Below, one piece after another: positions 50,453 to 59,944 of a stretch of DNA of 64,000 nucleotides (positions are counted from its first letter, which is position 1; each line of letters begins with the position of its first letter). The translations under genes and the position numbers were made by a program. Origin of the DNA: an uncultured Eubacteriales bacterium (GTDB lineage: Bacteria; Bacillota; Clostridia; Monoglobales; Monoglobaceae); NCBI GenBank assembly GCA_900545865.1, contig URAN01000003.1, positions 1 to 64,000 of the forward strand. Reading direction: 5' to 3'. Under the pieces are notes generated by a model. It had not been told where the DNA came from. It did not search any database and worked only from the letters and a program-made list of their open reading frames with translations.

Positions 50453-51724
50453 TTAAACAGTCTTTATCTTTGCAGCGATTTCATCTGCCGACAGCGAAAC
50501 ATCGGTTGTTTCACCGGTCTGCATATTTTTAAGCGCGGCTTTGTTCTCGTTTATTTCATCATCTCCGAGAACAATCGAATATTCTGCGCCGAGTTTGTTT
50601 GCAAACTTCATCTGAGCCTTTACGCTCCTGCCGCACAAATCTCTTTCGGCACAAATTCCCGACTGTCTTAACTCATAAACAAGTTTTTGGGCTTTTATAT
50701 CAGCTTTATCACCGATTGATACAACAAATATATCAGGTGCGCCGTCCGCTTCTTCAACAAAAGCTTTGTCTGCGCCCTGCGCTTTCAATACCATAATAAG
50801 ACGCTCCAAACCAATCGCAAAGCCGATTCCTTCGGTCGGTTTGCCGCCCAGTTCCTCAACAAGTCCGTTATATCTTCCTCCGCCGCAAACGGTTGACTGT
50901 GCGCCGAGAGAATCCGATGTTATTTCAAAAACGGTTCTTGTATAATAATCAAGACCTCTCACAATATCGGGATTTATCGTGTATTCAACGCCGACCGAAT
51001 CCAGATATGCCGTTGTTTTTTCAAAATGTTCTTTGCACTCATCGCACAGATTATCTATCATCTTGGGCGCATTCTTTGCAATACCGCTGCAAATTTCCGA
51101 TTTACAATCTATTATACGCATCGGATTTTTTTCAAGTCTGTTTTTACATGTATCGCACAGCTCGTCACAGTACTGTTCAAAATAATTCTTTAGCTTTTCG
51201 TTATACGGCTTTTTGCATTTCGGACAGCCGATGCTGTTTATGTTAAGCTTTAAACCCTTTACGTTAAGAGCCTTAAAAAAGTCCAACGCAAGAGTTATCA
51301 TCTCGGCATCGGTCGCATCCGATGTTCCGCCAAAGCACTCAACGCCGAATTGGTGGAACTCTCTCAATCTGCCCGATTGAGGTTTTTCGTATCTGTATGC
51401 GGTAATCAGATAGTATAATTTTGTCGGTTGCGGATTGGCATACAGCGAGTTTTCGATAAAGCTCCTTGCCAACGATGCCGTACCCTCCGGGCGTAGCGAG
51501 ATACTTCTTCCGCCCATATCTTCAAATGTGTACATCTCTTTTTGCACTACATCTGTTGTGTCACCGACGCCGCGCCGGAAAAGGGCTGTATCCTCAAAAA
51601 CAGGGGTGCGGATTTCTTTAAACCCGTATTTTTTGCAAACCTCATGAGCGGTCTGTTCTATCTTTCTCCAAAGTGGGCTGTCCGATGGTAAAATATCTTC
51701 GGTTCCTCTCGGTTTTTTTATCAT
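50453..51724 (-). CDS. hisS: Histidyl-tRNA synthetase
   Basis: A 423-residue class II synthetase. Motifs: N-terminal PRGTEDILP, motif 2 region YRYEKPQSGRLREFHQFGVE (about 113), the histidine-specific VRGLDYYTRTVFEI (about 260) and CGGGRYNGLVEELGG, motif 3 GIGFAIGLERLIM, then the C-terminal anticodon-binding domain. An internal Cys-rich insert (CPKCKKPYNEKL, CDELCDTCKNRL and IDNLCDECKEHF) forms a zinc-ribbon-like loop, seen in clostridial HisS. AAAGGAG precedes ATG 51724. It lies 18 bases after engB. Confidence 0.97.
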   Translation of the reverse strand: MIKKPRGTEDILPSDSPLWRKIEQTAHEVCKKYGFKEIRTPVFEDTALFRRGVGDTTDVVQKEMYTFEDMGGRSISLRPEGTASLARSFIENSLYANPQPTKLYYLITAYRYEKPQSGRLREFHQFGVECFGGTSDATDAEMITLALDFFKALNVKGLKLNINSIGCPKCKKPYNEKLKNYFEQYCDELCDTCKNRLEKNPMRIIDCKSEICSGIAKNAPKMIDNLCDECKEHFEKTTAYLDSVGVEYTINPDIVRGLDYYTRTVFEITSDSLGAQSTVCGGGRYNGLVEELGGKPTEGIGFAIGLERLIMVLKAQGADKAFVEEADGAPDIFVVSIGDKADIKAQKLVYELRQSGICAERDLCGRSVKAQMKFANKLGAEYSIVLGDDEINENKAALKNMQTGETTDVSLSADEIAAKIKTV

Positions 51725-51742
51725 GTTGAGACACTCCTTTTG

Positions 51743-52345
51743 TTATAATTCATCATTTGTTCCACAGCAAATTCGGCGGATAAAGCCGAGAATTTCTTCC
51801 CTGCCGTATCTCGTCTGAGCCGAAAACGGAAACAAAACGCTCTCATCATCGAGTTCAAGCGTATTATATATGTCTGTCAAATTCTTTTCAATCTGCGACT
51901 TTTTAAGTTTATCAAGCTTTGTTGCTATAATTATCGGACGATAACCGCATCGCCGAATCCAGTCAATCATTGTAATATCATCTTTAGTCGGTTTGTGTCT
52001 TGAATCAACAAGCTGAATTACCGCCGAAAGATTATACCTGTTGTTTAAATATGTGTCAATCATCTTCGCCCAACTTTCTTGCTCGGACTTGGATACTTTT
52101 GCGTATCCGTATCCTGGCAGGTCAACAAGTCTGTATTCTCCGCCAATATCATAAAAGTTAATTGTTGCCGTTTTTCCGGGCGAGCTGCTTGTCCTTGCGA
52201 GTTTTGACCTGTTGACAAGACAGTTTATAAGTGATGACTTTCCCACATTTGAACGCCCCGCAAAAGCAATTTCGGGTACAAACGTATCGGGATATTGTTC
52301 GGGTTTGACCGCAGTAGCCAAAAGCCTTGCGTCTATATAATCCAT
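51743..52345 (-). CDS. engB: Ribosome biogenesis GTPase EngB (YsxC/YihA)
   Basis: A 200-residue Era-type GTPase needed for assembly of the 50S ribosomal subunit. G motifs: G1 GRSNVGKSSLIN (about 30-41), G2 GKTATINFY (Thr), G3 VDLPGYGYAKV (DxPG, about 74-84), G4 TKLDKLKK (about 142) and G5 FSAQT. Length and motif spacing match the family. GGCGG precedes ATG 52345. It lies 44 bases after lon on the same strand; lon-engB is a common pair in Firmicutes. Confidence 0.96.
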   Translation of the reverse strand: MDYIDARLLATAVKPEQYPDTFVPEIAFAGRSNVGKSSLINCLVNRSKLARTSSSPGKTATINFYDIGGEYRLVDLPGYGYAKVSKSEQESWAKMIDTYLNNRYNLSAVIQLVDSRHKPTKDDITMIDWIRRCGYRPIIIATKLDKLKKSQIEKNLTDIYNTLELDDESVLFPFSAQTRYGREEILGFIRRICCGTNDEL

Positions 52346-52389
52346 TTTAAACCGCCTTTCGCATAAAAGCCATGAAAACAGCTTTTACG

Positions 52390-54810
52390 TTAATCTATAT
52401 TTTCGGATATTGTAATTTCATCATTAACTTTATCATAATCGGTCAAGTCAAAATATTGCCGTGATTTCGGAGATACTTTTTCGTTTCCTATTATATTCAC
52501 AAGAGCGTTATCGAGAACAGCATCAACATTCTTTACAAAAACGAACGATATGCTGTCTTTGACAACCTCGGGAAGTTCATCGAAATCCTTTTTGTTTTCA
52601 TACGGAACAATAAGTTTCTTTATTCCGAACCTTAATGCGGCAAGGCTTTTCTCCTTTAATCCGCCGATAGCCAAAACTCGACCTCTAAGGGTGACTTCAC
52701 CCGTCATTGCTACATTATGCTTAACCGCACGCCCGGTCAATGCCGATACAATTGCCGTTGTAATTGTTATTCCTGCGGACGGACCATCTTTCGGTACAGC
52801 CCCCTCGGGAACGTGAATATGTATGTCCGTATCCTTGTAAAAATCTTTTTTTATGCCGAGTCTCATTGAATTCGCCCTGACATAACTCAGCGCCGTTTTT
52901 GCGGATTCTTTCATTACATCACCGAGGTTTCCCGTAAGTTCAAGCTTGCCTCCGCCCGGCATAGTATTAACCTCGATGTTGAGAGTATCGCCGCCGACGC
53001 TTGTCCACGCAAGTCCGGTTACAACTCCAACCTTATCATCTTTATCCGCTTTTTCCGTCAGGTATATCGGTTTGCCCAATATATCAATAATATTTGACTT
53101 TTTAACCGATACCGAATCCGCATCTTCCTCCGCAATCATTTTTGCTGTCTTTCGGCATATTGCCGCAATTTTTCTTTCAAGCTCACGCACGCCCGACTCT
53201 CTTGTGTATTCATCGATAATCGGCATATATGCCGATTGAGAAAACTTTAATTGTTTTGAATTGAGTCCGTGTGCCGCTCTTTGTTTCGGAACAAGATATT
53301 TTTTCGCAATATTCATTTTTTCGTTCGGGGTATACCCCTCAACCTCTATAACATCCATTCTGTCAAGCAGCGGAGCAGGAACGGTATCAAGAGTATTTGC
53401 CGTTGCGATAAAAACAGTGTCCGAAAGGTCAAACGGCAATTCGAGATAATGATCCCTGAAATTTTTGTTTTGTTCGGGGTCAAAAACTTCAAGCATTGCC
53501 GAGGCAGGGTCACCGCTGAAATCGCTTGACATTTTATCAATTTCATCGAAGAGCATAAGAGGGTTGGACGACTCCGCACGTTTCAGAGCATCTATTATAC
53601 GTCCCGGCATCGCACCCACATATGTTTTTCTGTGACCGCGGATTTCCGCTTCATTCTTAACGCCGCCAAGGCTTATGCGAATATATTTTCGGCCAAGCGC
53701 CTCGGCGAGAGCGCGAGCGATAGAGGTCTTACCCGTTCCCGGCGGACCTACAAGACATATTATATTATTTTTCGGCGAGCCGCCGAGTGAACGTACAGCA
53801 ATGTATTCAAGAATACGTTCTTTTACCTTTTTTAATCCGAAATGGTCGCGATCCAAGATTTTCTTTGCACGTAAAATATCCGTATTATCCTCTGTCTTTC
53901 TGTCCCACGGCAGGGCAAGTACCGTTTCGATATAATTCTGAATAACGCTGTATTCCTGTGAAAAAACATTGTTTTTGGAAAGACGCTCCAATTCCTCTCC
54001 GAGTTTATCAAGAGTTTCTTTCGGAAAGTCTCTACCCTCCATCATTTCGCGATATTTTTGAATATCTTCGTCATAATCCTCGGATTCACCGAGTTCATTA
54101 CTGATAACTTTAGCCTTTTCTCTCAGAATTGCTTCACGCTTTTTATGGGTTAAATTTATATTTGCCTTTTCGCCGATGTCCTTTTCCACCGACAAAACTT
54201 CAAGCTCTTCCGATAACATTCCAATCAACATTTCGAGTCTTGCTTTTACATCGAGTTCCTCTAAAACGCGCTGTTTATCAGCAGGTTTCAGAGGAAAGTT
54301 TGCGGCAATCAAATCTGCAAGTTCACCCGGATTGTCTATTCCGAGCAAGGATGTAACGATTTCCTCGGGGATACGATTATATAAATCAAGAAAGCCCTCA
54401 ACCAAATGCATAGCCTTGCGCATAAGAGCCTCGATAACAATGTCATTTTCTTCCGCTTCGACATCTTTGAGCCGTGTAACAGACACAACAACACCATCAT
54501 CGGTATCATCAAATCTTGTTATCTTTGCGCGATAAAGTCCTTCCGCCAAAACTCTGATATTTCCGTCGGGAAGGTTGAGAATCTGATGCACCTCCGCTAT
54601 CGTGCCGATTTCTGCCAAGTCTTCGGCTTGCGGTTCGCTTTGTTCCATATTATTTTGAAAGCACATAAATATAAGCTTATCGTTATTCATTGCGTTTTTG
54701 ACAGCAGCCACGGATTGCTGTCTTCTGACGTCAAAATGCAGAATCATTCCCGGGAAAACACTGAGTCTCTTCAAAGGAAGCAACGGGAGTGTATATCTTA
54801 TTTTTCGCAT
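52390..54810 (-). CDS. lon: ATP-dependent protease Lon
   Basis: An 806-residue AAA+ protease degrading damaged and regulatory proteins. Domains: N-terminal LAN substrate-binding region (about 8-205), AAA+ module with Walker A GPPGTGKTS (355-363) and Walker B LMLFDEIDK (about 418-426), and the C-terminal protease with the catalytic dyad Ser 678 (PKDGPSAG) and Lys 721 (GGLKEKSLAA). Length is usual for LonA. AAAGGA lies upstream of ATG 54810. Its promoter at 54870-54898 shows no CIRCE or CtsR site that I recognise. Confidence 0.97.
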   Translation of the reverse strand: MRKIRYTLPLLPLKRLSVFPGMILHFDVRRQQSVAAVKNAMNNDKLIFMCFQNNMEQSEPQAEDLAEIGTIAEVHQILNLPDGNIRVLAEGLYRAKITRFDDTDDGVVVSVTRLKDVEAEENDIVIEALMRKAMHLVEGFLDLYNRIPEEIVTSLLGIDNPGELADLIAANFPLKPADKQRVLEELDVKARLEMLIGMLSEELEVLSVEKDIGEKANINLTHKKREAILREKAKVISNELGESEDYDEDIQKYREMMEGRDFPKETLDKLGEELERLSKNNVFSQEYSVIQNYIETVLALPWDRKTEDNTDILRAKKILDRDHFGLKKVKERILEYIAVRSLGGSPKNNIICLVGPPGTGKTSIARALAEALGRKYIRISLGGVKNEAEIRGHRKTYVGAMPGRIIDALKRAESSNPLMLFDEIDKMSSDFSGDPASAMLEVFDPEQNKNFRDHYLELPFDLSDTVFIATANTLDTVPAPLLDRMDVIEVEGYTPNEKMNIAKKYLVPKQRAAHGLNSKQLKFSQSAYMPIIDEYTRESGVRELERKIAAICRKTAKMIAEEDADSVSVKKSNIIDILGKPIYLTEKADKDDKVGVVTGLAWTSVGGDTLNIEVNTMPGGGKLELTGNLGDVMKESAKTALSYVRANSMRLGIKKDFYKDTDIHIHVPEGAVPKDGPSAGITITTAIVSALTGRAVKHNVAMTGEVTLRGRVLAIGGLKEKSLAALRFGIKKLIVPYENKKDFDELPEVVKDSISFVFVKNVDAVLDNALVNIIGNEKVSPKSRQYFDLTDYDKVNDEITISENID

Positions 54811-54869
54811 ACTTATTATTCAATCCTTTTATAATATAGTTTATTCGAATATAATTATCACATCATATT

Positions 54870-54898
54870 ATTATACTATTAATCAGTGCAAATATCAA
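54870..54898 (-). promoter_or_regulatory. Promoter of the lon-engB-hisS-aspS-tyrS run
   Basis: Minus strand TTGATA (54898-54893) and perfect TATAAT (54875-54870), spacer 17 bases, 60 bases before lon. The rest of 54811-55092 is AT-rich and shows no gene. Confidence 0.75.
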
Positions 54899-55092
54899 GC
54901 ATTTTTTTCAGTTTATCGGAAAAAACTTGCATTTTTTCAAAAGTTGTTGATTTTCTTAGCTTTTTCCGAAAAAATATATGTGTTTTTCTCAATTTTTGAT
55001 ATATAATGTAAGAAAAATTATTGGAATGTCAGCAAAACAAAGGAATATTTTCGAATTTTGCGACAGAGCAAAAAATATTAAGGAGAATAAAA

Positions 55093-55713
55093 GTGAAAGA
55101 ATTATATGAAAGATACCCAATATTAAAAGAATGCGACAGCGATATTGAGTCTGTTGTCGAAATGCTTTGTGAATCGTATAAAAGCGGCGGAAAGCTCTTG
55201 CTTTGCGGCAACGGCGGCAGCTGTGCCGATTGCGAACATATCGTCGGCGAGCTTATGAAAGGTTTTTTGCTTTCGCGGCCCGTTGATTATTTATACAATA
55301 AATTTAAAGAATTGGGGTTTGATGATGCCGAATATATGACAAAAAATCTGCAAGGCTCTCTTCCTGCCGTTTCTCTGCCGCATCAATCAGCTTTGATTTC
55401 TGCTTTTTCAAACGATGTTGCGCCGGATATGATTTATGCCCAGCTCGTTTTGGGGTTGGCATCATCCAACGATGTTCTGTTATGTTTATCGACCTCGGGT
55501 AATTCAAAAAATGTTGTCTATGCCGCTAAATGCGCAAAGGCTCTCGGAATTAAAACAATTGCCATGACGGGCAAAAATGCAAGTCTTTTATCCGATTTGT
55601 GTGATATAACCATACAAGTTCCCGAATATGAAACATATAAAATACAAGAACTTCATTTGCCTGTATATCATTACATCTGCGCTCAAATCGAACGAACTTT
55701 TTTTGAAAAATAA
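55093..55713 (+). CDS. SIS-domain phosphosugar isomerase, GmhA-like
   Basis: A 206-residue SIS-fold protein resembling phosphoheptose isomerase: LLCGNGGSCADCEHIVGELMKGF (about 36-58) carries the phosphate-binding Ser and the metal-type Asp/His region, and LCLSTSGNSKNVVYAAKCAK (about 135) is the second sugar-phosphate loop. GmhA converts sedoheptulose 7-phosphate to D-glycero-heptose 7-phosphate; no other heptose genes are near, so another sugar phosphate is possible. GTG 55093 is chosen because GGAG (55082-55085) lies 7 bases upstream. It is monocistronic with a bidirectional terminator. Confidence 0.85.
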   Translation: MKELYERYPILKECDSDIESVVEMLCESYKSGGKLLLCGNGGSCADCEHIVGELMKGFLLSRPVDYLYNKFKELGFDDAEYMTKNLQGSLPAVSLPHQSALISAFSNDVAPDMIYAQLVLGLASSNDVLLCLSTSGNSKNVVYAAKCAKALGIKTIAMTGKNASLLSDLCDITIQVPEYETYKIQELHLPVYHYICAQIERTFFEK

Positions 55714-55759
55714 AAGCAACGAGCCTCGGCTAAAATATAAGCCGAGGCTCATTGCTTTT
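55712..55759. terminator. Bidirectional terminator between the SIS gene and the V-ATPase operon
   Basis: A 20-bp stem with one mismatch (55712-55731 with 55740-55759) and an 8-base loop overlaps both convergent stop codons; A and T tracts flank it on both sides. Confidence 0.92.
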
Positions 55760-56429
55760 ATAAATCCTGTGTTTCTTTGCGTTTTTCCTCTATATTTTCA
55801 GCAATCATCATATCTTTGACTTTCATCAGTCTTGTTGTTGTGCTGCGTTCGTTTTCATCAAGCTTCATCGTTATATATCTGATTGTCTCTTCGTATCGCG
55901 GAATCATAACGTGTTCAAGTGCGTTTACCCTGCGGCGAGTCTTTTCTATCTCTGCCGCAAGCATCTGACAAGACTTTTCAACCTCAGCAAGTCTAATCAT
56001 ATTCGGTAAGCACTCCGCAAGTGAATAAATCGCATTATCCATCTCTCCCGAGGTATAAGCAAATCCGTATGAATATATTCCCGAAGGGTCTTTGGTTTTA
56101 TACTCGGCGGAATATTGAGGAAGAATAACACTCATTACATTTTGAGTCGAAATTTCAAGCGAAAGTTCCTGTTTCGGCATCATAAGAGCCGTGTGCAAAA
56201 CTTCATCGGAAACGACACATCTCACAGCGGCAAGCTTTTGATTTGCCAAACCGAGAGCACTTTCCACTTTCTCTCTCAACGAATGGTTCTCACGGATTAA
56301 GTCCATAAATCTGCGCATAAGCTCATCGCGTTTGTCTTTAAGCAGCTTATGTCCTCTCCGTGCCGTTGTCAGCTTTCGTTTTAAATTAGTAAGCTCCATT
56401 CTGGTGGGATTTACATTCAGTACAGCCAT
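55758..56429 (-). CDS. V-type ATPase subunit D
   Basis: A 223-residue central-stalk subunit that couples ATP hydrolysis in the A/B head to rotation of the membrane ring. Typical sequence: N-terminal NPTRMELTNLKRKLTTARRGHKLLKDKRDEL coiled coil and C-terminal ETRRRVNALEHVMIP-like segment (EKTRRRVNALEHVMIPRYEETIRYI) that forms the antiparallel coil. GGGGGT precedes ATG 56429. It is the last gene of the operon, 12 bases after subunit B. Confidence 0.95.
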   Translation of the reverse strand: MAVLNVNPTRMELTNLKRKLTTARRGHKLLKDKRDELMRRFMDLIRENHSLREKVESALGLANQKLAAVRCVVSDEVLHTALMMPKQELSLEISTQNVMSVILPQYSAEYKTKDPSGIYSYGFAYTSGEMDNAIYSLAECLPNMIRLAEVEKSCQMLAAEIEKTRRRVNALEHVMIPRYEETIRYITMKLDENERSTTTRLMKVKDMMIAENIEEKRKETQDL

Positions 56430-56441
56430 ACCGACACCCCC

Positions 56442-57812
56442 TTATTCACCATAGTATTCATCAAGGAATTTATCGTTGATACGTTTCAACTCGCTGCGCG
56501 GTAATATTCTCAGCAGCTTCCATCCTATATCGAGTGTTTCCTCGATACTTCTGTCTGTGTCGTAACCTTGTGAGACATATTCTTTTTCAAACTCATCAGC
56601 AAACTTGGCATAAAGCTTATCTATATCCGTCAATGCGGCTTCGCCCAGTATAACCATAAGTTCTTTGGCGTCTTTGCCGCGTGCATATGCCGAGAAAAGC
56701 TGATTCATTGTATCACTGTGGTCTGCTCTTGTTCTGCCCTCGCCTATTCCCTTATCTTTAAGTCTTGATAATGACGGAAGAACATCTATCGGCGGCGCAA
56801 TTCCCTTTCTGTACAAATCTCTCGACAATATAATCTGACCCTCTGTGATATATCCGGTAAGGTCGGGTATGGGGTGCGTTTTATCATCCTCGGGCATTGT
56901 CAAAATCGGAATCATTGTTATCGAACCGTCTTTTCCGTTTTGCCGTCCCGCTCTTTCATAAATTGTTGCAAGGTCGGTGTACATATATCCTGGATAGCCG
57001 CGGCGTCCGGGAACTTCTTTTCTTGCCGCAGATACCTCACGCAATGCGTCGGCGTAGTTGGTAATATCGGTCAGGATAACCAAAACGTGCATATCACACT
57101 CAAACGCAAGATATTCCGCCGCGGTCAACGCCATTTTAGGAGTTGCTATACGCTCTATCGCAGGGTCGTTTGCAAGATTCACAAACATAACGGTTCGGTC
57201 GATTGCTCCCGTGCTTTTAAACGATTCTATAAAAAAGTTGGATTCCTCGAACGTAATACCCATAGCGGCAAATACAACCGCGAACTTTTCATCCTTACCG
57301 CGAACCTTTGCTTGTCTGGCAATCTGTGCCGCAAGTTGTGCGTGCGGCAAACCGCTCGCCGAGAAAATCGGCAGCTTTTGACCTCTGACAAGAGTATTCA
57401 GTCCGTCTATCGCGGAAATTCCCGTTTGTATAAACTCTTGCGGATAGCGTCTCGCCGCAGGGTTCATCGGCTTTCCGTTTACGTCAAGGCGCATTTGAGG
57501 AATAATTTCGGGACCATCGTCAATCGGTCTTCCGAGACCGTCAAATACTCTGCCGAGCATATCGGGTGACACGGGGAGCTCCATCTGTCTGCCCAAAAAC
57601 CTAACCTTGCTCTCGGCAAGGTTAATGCCTGTCGATGCCTCAAAAAGCTGTACCAATGCATTTGACCCGTTTATCTCCAAGACGCGGCATCTCCGCGTTT
57701 CGCCGTTTGCAAGCTCAATCTCGCCGAGTTCGTTATATGTTACGCCGCTGACACCCTTTATAAGCATAAGCGGTCCGGCTACTTCTTCTATTGTTCTGTA
57801 TTCTTTCGGCAT
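56442..57812 (-). CDS. V-type ATPase subunit B
   Basis: A 456-residue non-catalytic head subunit. N-terminal beta-barrel (EEVAGPLMLIKGVSGVTYNELGEIEL), the family motif IQTGISAIDGLNTLVRGQKLPIFSASGLPHAQLA in place of a functional Walker A, and the C-terminal helical domain. Residues at the A-B interface such as SLSRLKDKGIGEGRTRADH are conserved. It starts at ATG 57812, which shares one base with the stop of subunit A (TGATG), and GGAGAGAG is just upstream, so the two are coupled to give equal amounts. Confidence 0.96.
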   Translation of the reverse strand: MPKEYRTIEEVAGPLMLIKGVSGVTYNELGEIELANGETRRCRVLEINGSNALVQLFEASTGINLAESKVRFLGRQMELPVSPDMLGRVFDGLGRPIDDGPEIIPQMRLDVNGKPMNPAARRYPQEFIQTGISAIDGLNTLVRGQKLPIFSASGLPHAQLAAQIARQAKVRGKDEKFAVVFAAMGITFEESNFFIESFKSTGAIDRTVMFVNLANDPAIERIATPKMALTAAEYLAFECDMHVLVILTDITNYADALREVSAARKEVPGRRGYPGYMYTDLATIYERAGRQNGKDGSITMIPILTMPEDDKTHPIPDLTGYITEGQIILSRDLYRKGIAPPIDVLPSLSRLKDKGIGEGRTRADHSDTMNQLFSAYARGKDAKELMVILGEAALTDIDKLYAKFADEFEKEYVSQGYDTDRSIEETLDIGWKLLRILPRSELKRINDKFLDEYYGE

Positions 57813-59584
57813 CAGACTCTCTCCTTTCCACCGCTGACGGTTGCTCCGACTTCTTTGGATAATTGCTGCATTATATTCTCAAATTCAACCTTAATATCAT
57901 CTTCTTTGATATACTTAAATCTTCCTATTTTTTCTCTTACATCCAATGCCGCAAGCCTTTCAATATCCGCGCCTTTTTCGAGAGCCTCGGAACATATATC
58001 ATAATACGCCAAAATCAACTTCATCATATCAAGCTGTTTTTCGAGACTTGTGTAAGTGTCAACCTCGTGGAATGCAAGCTGATGCAAAAAGTCCTCTCTG
58101 ATTGAACGTGCGGTTTCCATTTTAAGTCTATCTGTAGGCGACAGAGCATCCATACCGACAAGCTTTACTATCTCTTCGAGTTCCGCCTCATTTTGCAAAA
58201 TTGCCATCATTCTTCCGCGAAGCTTCATCCAATCCTCAGAAACATTTTCGCTGTACCACTTTTCAAGCAAATCAAGATACAGAGAGTAGCTTGTAAGCCA
58301 GTTAATCGCGGGGAAGTGACGTTTGTACGCAAGATTTGCGTCAAGTCCCCAGAACACCTTAACTATACGCAAGGTCGCCTGTGAAACAGGCTCCGAAATA
58401 TCGCCGCCCGGGGGCGATACCGCTCCGATTGCCGACAAAGCCCCCTCTCTGCCCTCACTTCCGAGCGAAATAACACGGCCTGCTCTTTCGTAAAACTGTG
58501 CAAGACGGCTGCCGAGATATGCGGGGTATCCCTCTTCGCCCGGCATTTCCTCGAGACGTCCTGACATCTCACGCAAAGCCTCTGCCCAACGCGATGTCGA
58601 GTCCGCCATAAGAGCAACGCTATAGCCCATATCGCGGAAGTATTCGGCTATTGTAATTCCCGTATAAATAGACGCTTCACGTGCAGCAACGGGCATATCG
58701 GATGTGTTTGCAATCAATACGGTTCTCTCCATTAATGACCTGCCCGTATGTGGGTCAATCAATTCGGGGAATTCGTTCAAAACATCCGTCATTTCGTTTC
58801 CGCGTTCGCCACAGCCGATGTATACAACTATATCTGCCTCCGCCCATTTAGCGAGCTGATGCTGTGTGACCGTCTTTCCGCTTCCGAACGGTCCGGGGAT
58901 TGCCGCCACACCGCCTTTGGCAATAGGAAACATTGTGTCTATTACCCTCTGCCCCGTAATCAAGGGTTTATCGGGCGAAAGCTTTTTCGCATACGGTCTG
59001 CCGCGTCTGACCGGCCACCTTTGCGAAAGAGTAAGGTTGCGTTCACCTTTCGGCGTGTCTATAACACACACTGTATCATCTATTGTGTGCTCGCCGCCAT
59101 CAATGCTTTTAACCGTTCCGAATACTCCGTTCGGAACCATTATTTTGTGCAAAACTGATTCCGTTTCTTTTACAGTTCCAATAATATCTCCCGATTCAAC
59201 CTTGTCACCAACCTGTACTGTTGCAACAAAATTCCATTTTTTATCACGTTTCAAAGCAGAAACCTCAACACCTCTGTCGAGGTTGTTTCCGCATATCTTC
59301 ATTATATCATCGAGAGGTCTTTGAATTCCGTCAAATATGCTTCCGATAAGCCCCGGACCGAGTTCAACGCTTAAAGGTTCACCCGTTGATTCGACTTTTT
59401 CGCCCGTACCAAGCCCCGATGTCTCTTCATAAACCTGAATACTTGCACGGTCGCCGTGCATCTCTATTATTTCACCGATAAGCCGCTTATCACTTACCCT
59501 GCATACATCAAACATATTTGCGTCACGCATTCCTTCGGCAATAACCAAAGGTCCGCTGACCTTAACTATTGTTCCGCTGCTCAT
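57812..59584 (-). CDS. V-type ATPase catalytic subunit A
   Basis: A 590-residue catalytic subunit with Walker A GPFGSGKT (Lys 237), the catalytic Glu in YIGCGERGNEMTDVL (about 260) and Walker B-type VALMADSTSRWAEALRE. The non-homologous insert typical of V/A-type A subunits is present (about 115-195). ATG 59584 is preferred because AAAGGA lies 10 bases upstream; ATG 59590 is closer than ideal. The enzyme either pumps ions using ATP or makes ATP from an ion gradient. Confidence 0.97.
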   Translation of the reverse strand: MSSGTIVKVSGPLVIAEGMRDANMFDVCRVSDKRLIGEIIEMHGDRASIQVYEETSGLGTGEKVESTGEPLSVELGPGLIGSIFDGIQRPLDDIMKICGNNLDRGVEVSALKRDKKWNFVATVQVGDKVESGDIIGTVKETESVLHKIMVPNGVFGTVKSIDGGEHTIDDTVCVIDTPKGERNLTLSQRWPVRRGRPYAKKLSPDKPLITGQRVIDTMFPIAKGGVAAIPGPFGSGKTVTQHQLAKWAEADIVVYIGCGERGNEMTDVLNEFPELIDPHTGRSLMERTVLIANTSDMPVAAREASIYTGITIAEYFRDMGYSVALMADSTSRWAEALREMSGRLEEMPGEEGYPAYLGSRLAQFYERAGRVISLGSEGREGALSAIGAVSPPGGDISEPVSQATLRIVKVFWGLDANLAYKRHFPAINWLTSYSLYLDLLEKWYSENVSEDWMKLRGRMMAILQNEAELEEIVKLVGMDALSPTDRLKMETARSIREDFLHQLAFHEVDTYTSLEKQLDMMKLILAYYDICSEALEKGADIERLAALDVREKIGRFKYIKEDDIKVEFENIMQQLSKEVGATVSGGKERV

Positions 59585-59635
59585 TTGCATTCTTCCTTTC
59601 CGAATATCATTTTATAACTGTATAACAATTTTTAT

Positions 59636-59944
59636 CTAAAGTATATTTGAGCCGACCGCCTTTTCAACAGACTTATTCACATCTGCCATACCCGCTCCGG
59701 TATTCCCGCTGATTCCCGGAATAAGTATTATGGCAGGAGTCGCGGCAAATCTGTATTTTTCTATTTCTTCGGGTATCATCGCCGCAAGCCGTTCGGTTAT
59801 ATAAATAATCCCGAATGCGCCACCCGCAAGCTTGTTGAGAATCTTCGCCGCCTCTGTTGCGTCTTCGGTCGGATAAACCGACATCCCGAGCGCCGCAAAA
59901 CCGTATATGCTGTCGCGGTCACCCATAACAGCGATTTCAGACAT
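59636..59944 (-). CDS. V-type ATPase subunit F
   Basis: A 102-residue small central-stalk subunit. The characteristic start EIAVMGDRDSIYGFAALGM and the Rossmann-like FGIIYITERLA and PAIILIPG strands match subunit F (NtpG-type) of prokaryotic V-ATPases. It binds subunit D and modulates rotation. ATG 59944 is used because the family begins there and AAAGGA lies 12 bases upstream; the frame is open to 60001 but that part is the subunit C reading region. It overlaps subunit C by 8 bases. Confidence 0.93.
   Translation of the reverse strand: MSEIAVMGDRDSIYGFAALGMSVYPTEDATEAAKILNKLAGGAFGIIYITERLAAMIPEEIEKYRFAATPAIILIPGISGNTGAGMADVNKSVEKAVGSNIL

Noticed and set aside
53346..53579. Reading frames opposite lon, the V-ATPase genes and aspS
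   Set aside because: They are shadows of strongly conserved genes and show no independent start signals or family motifs.
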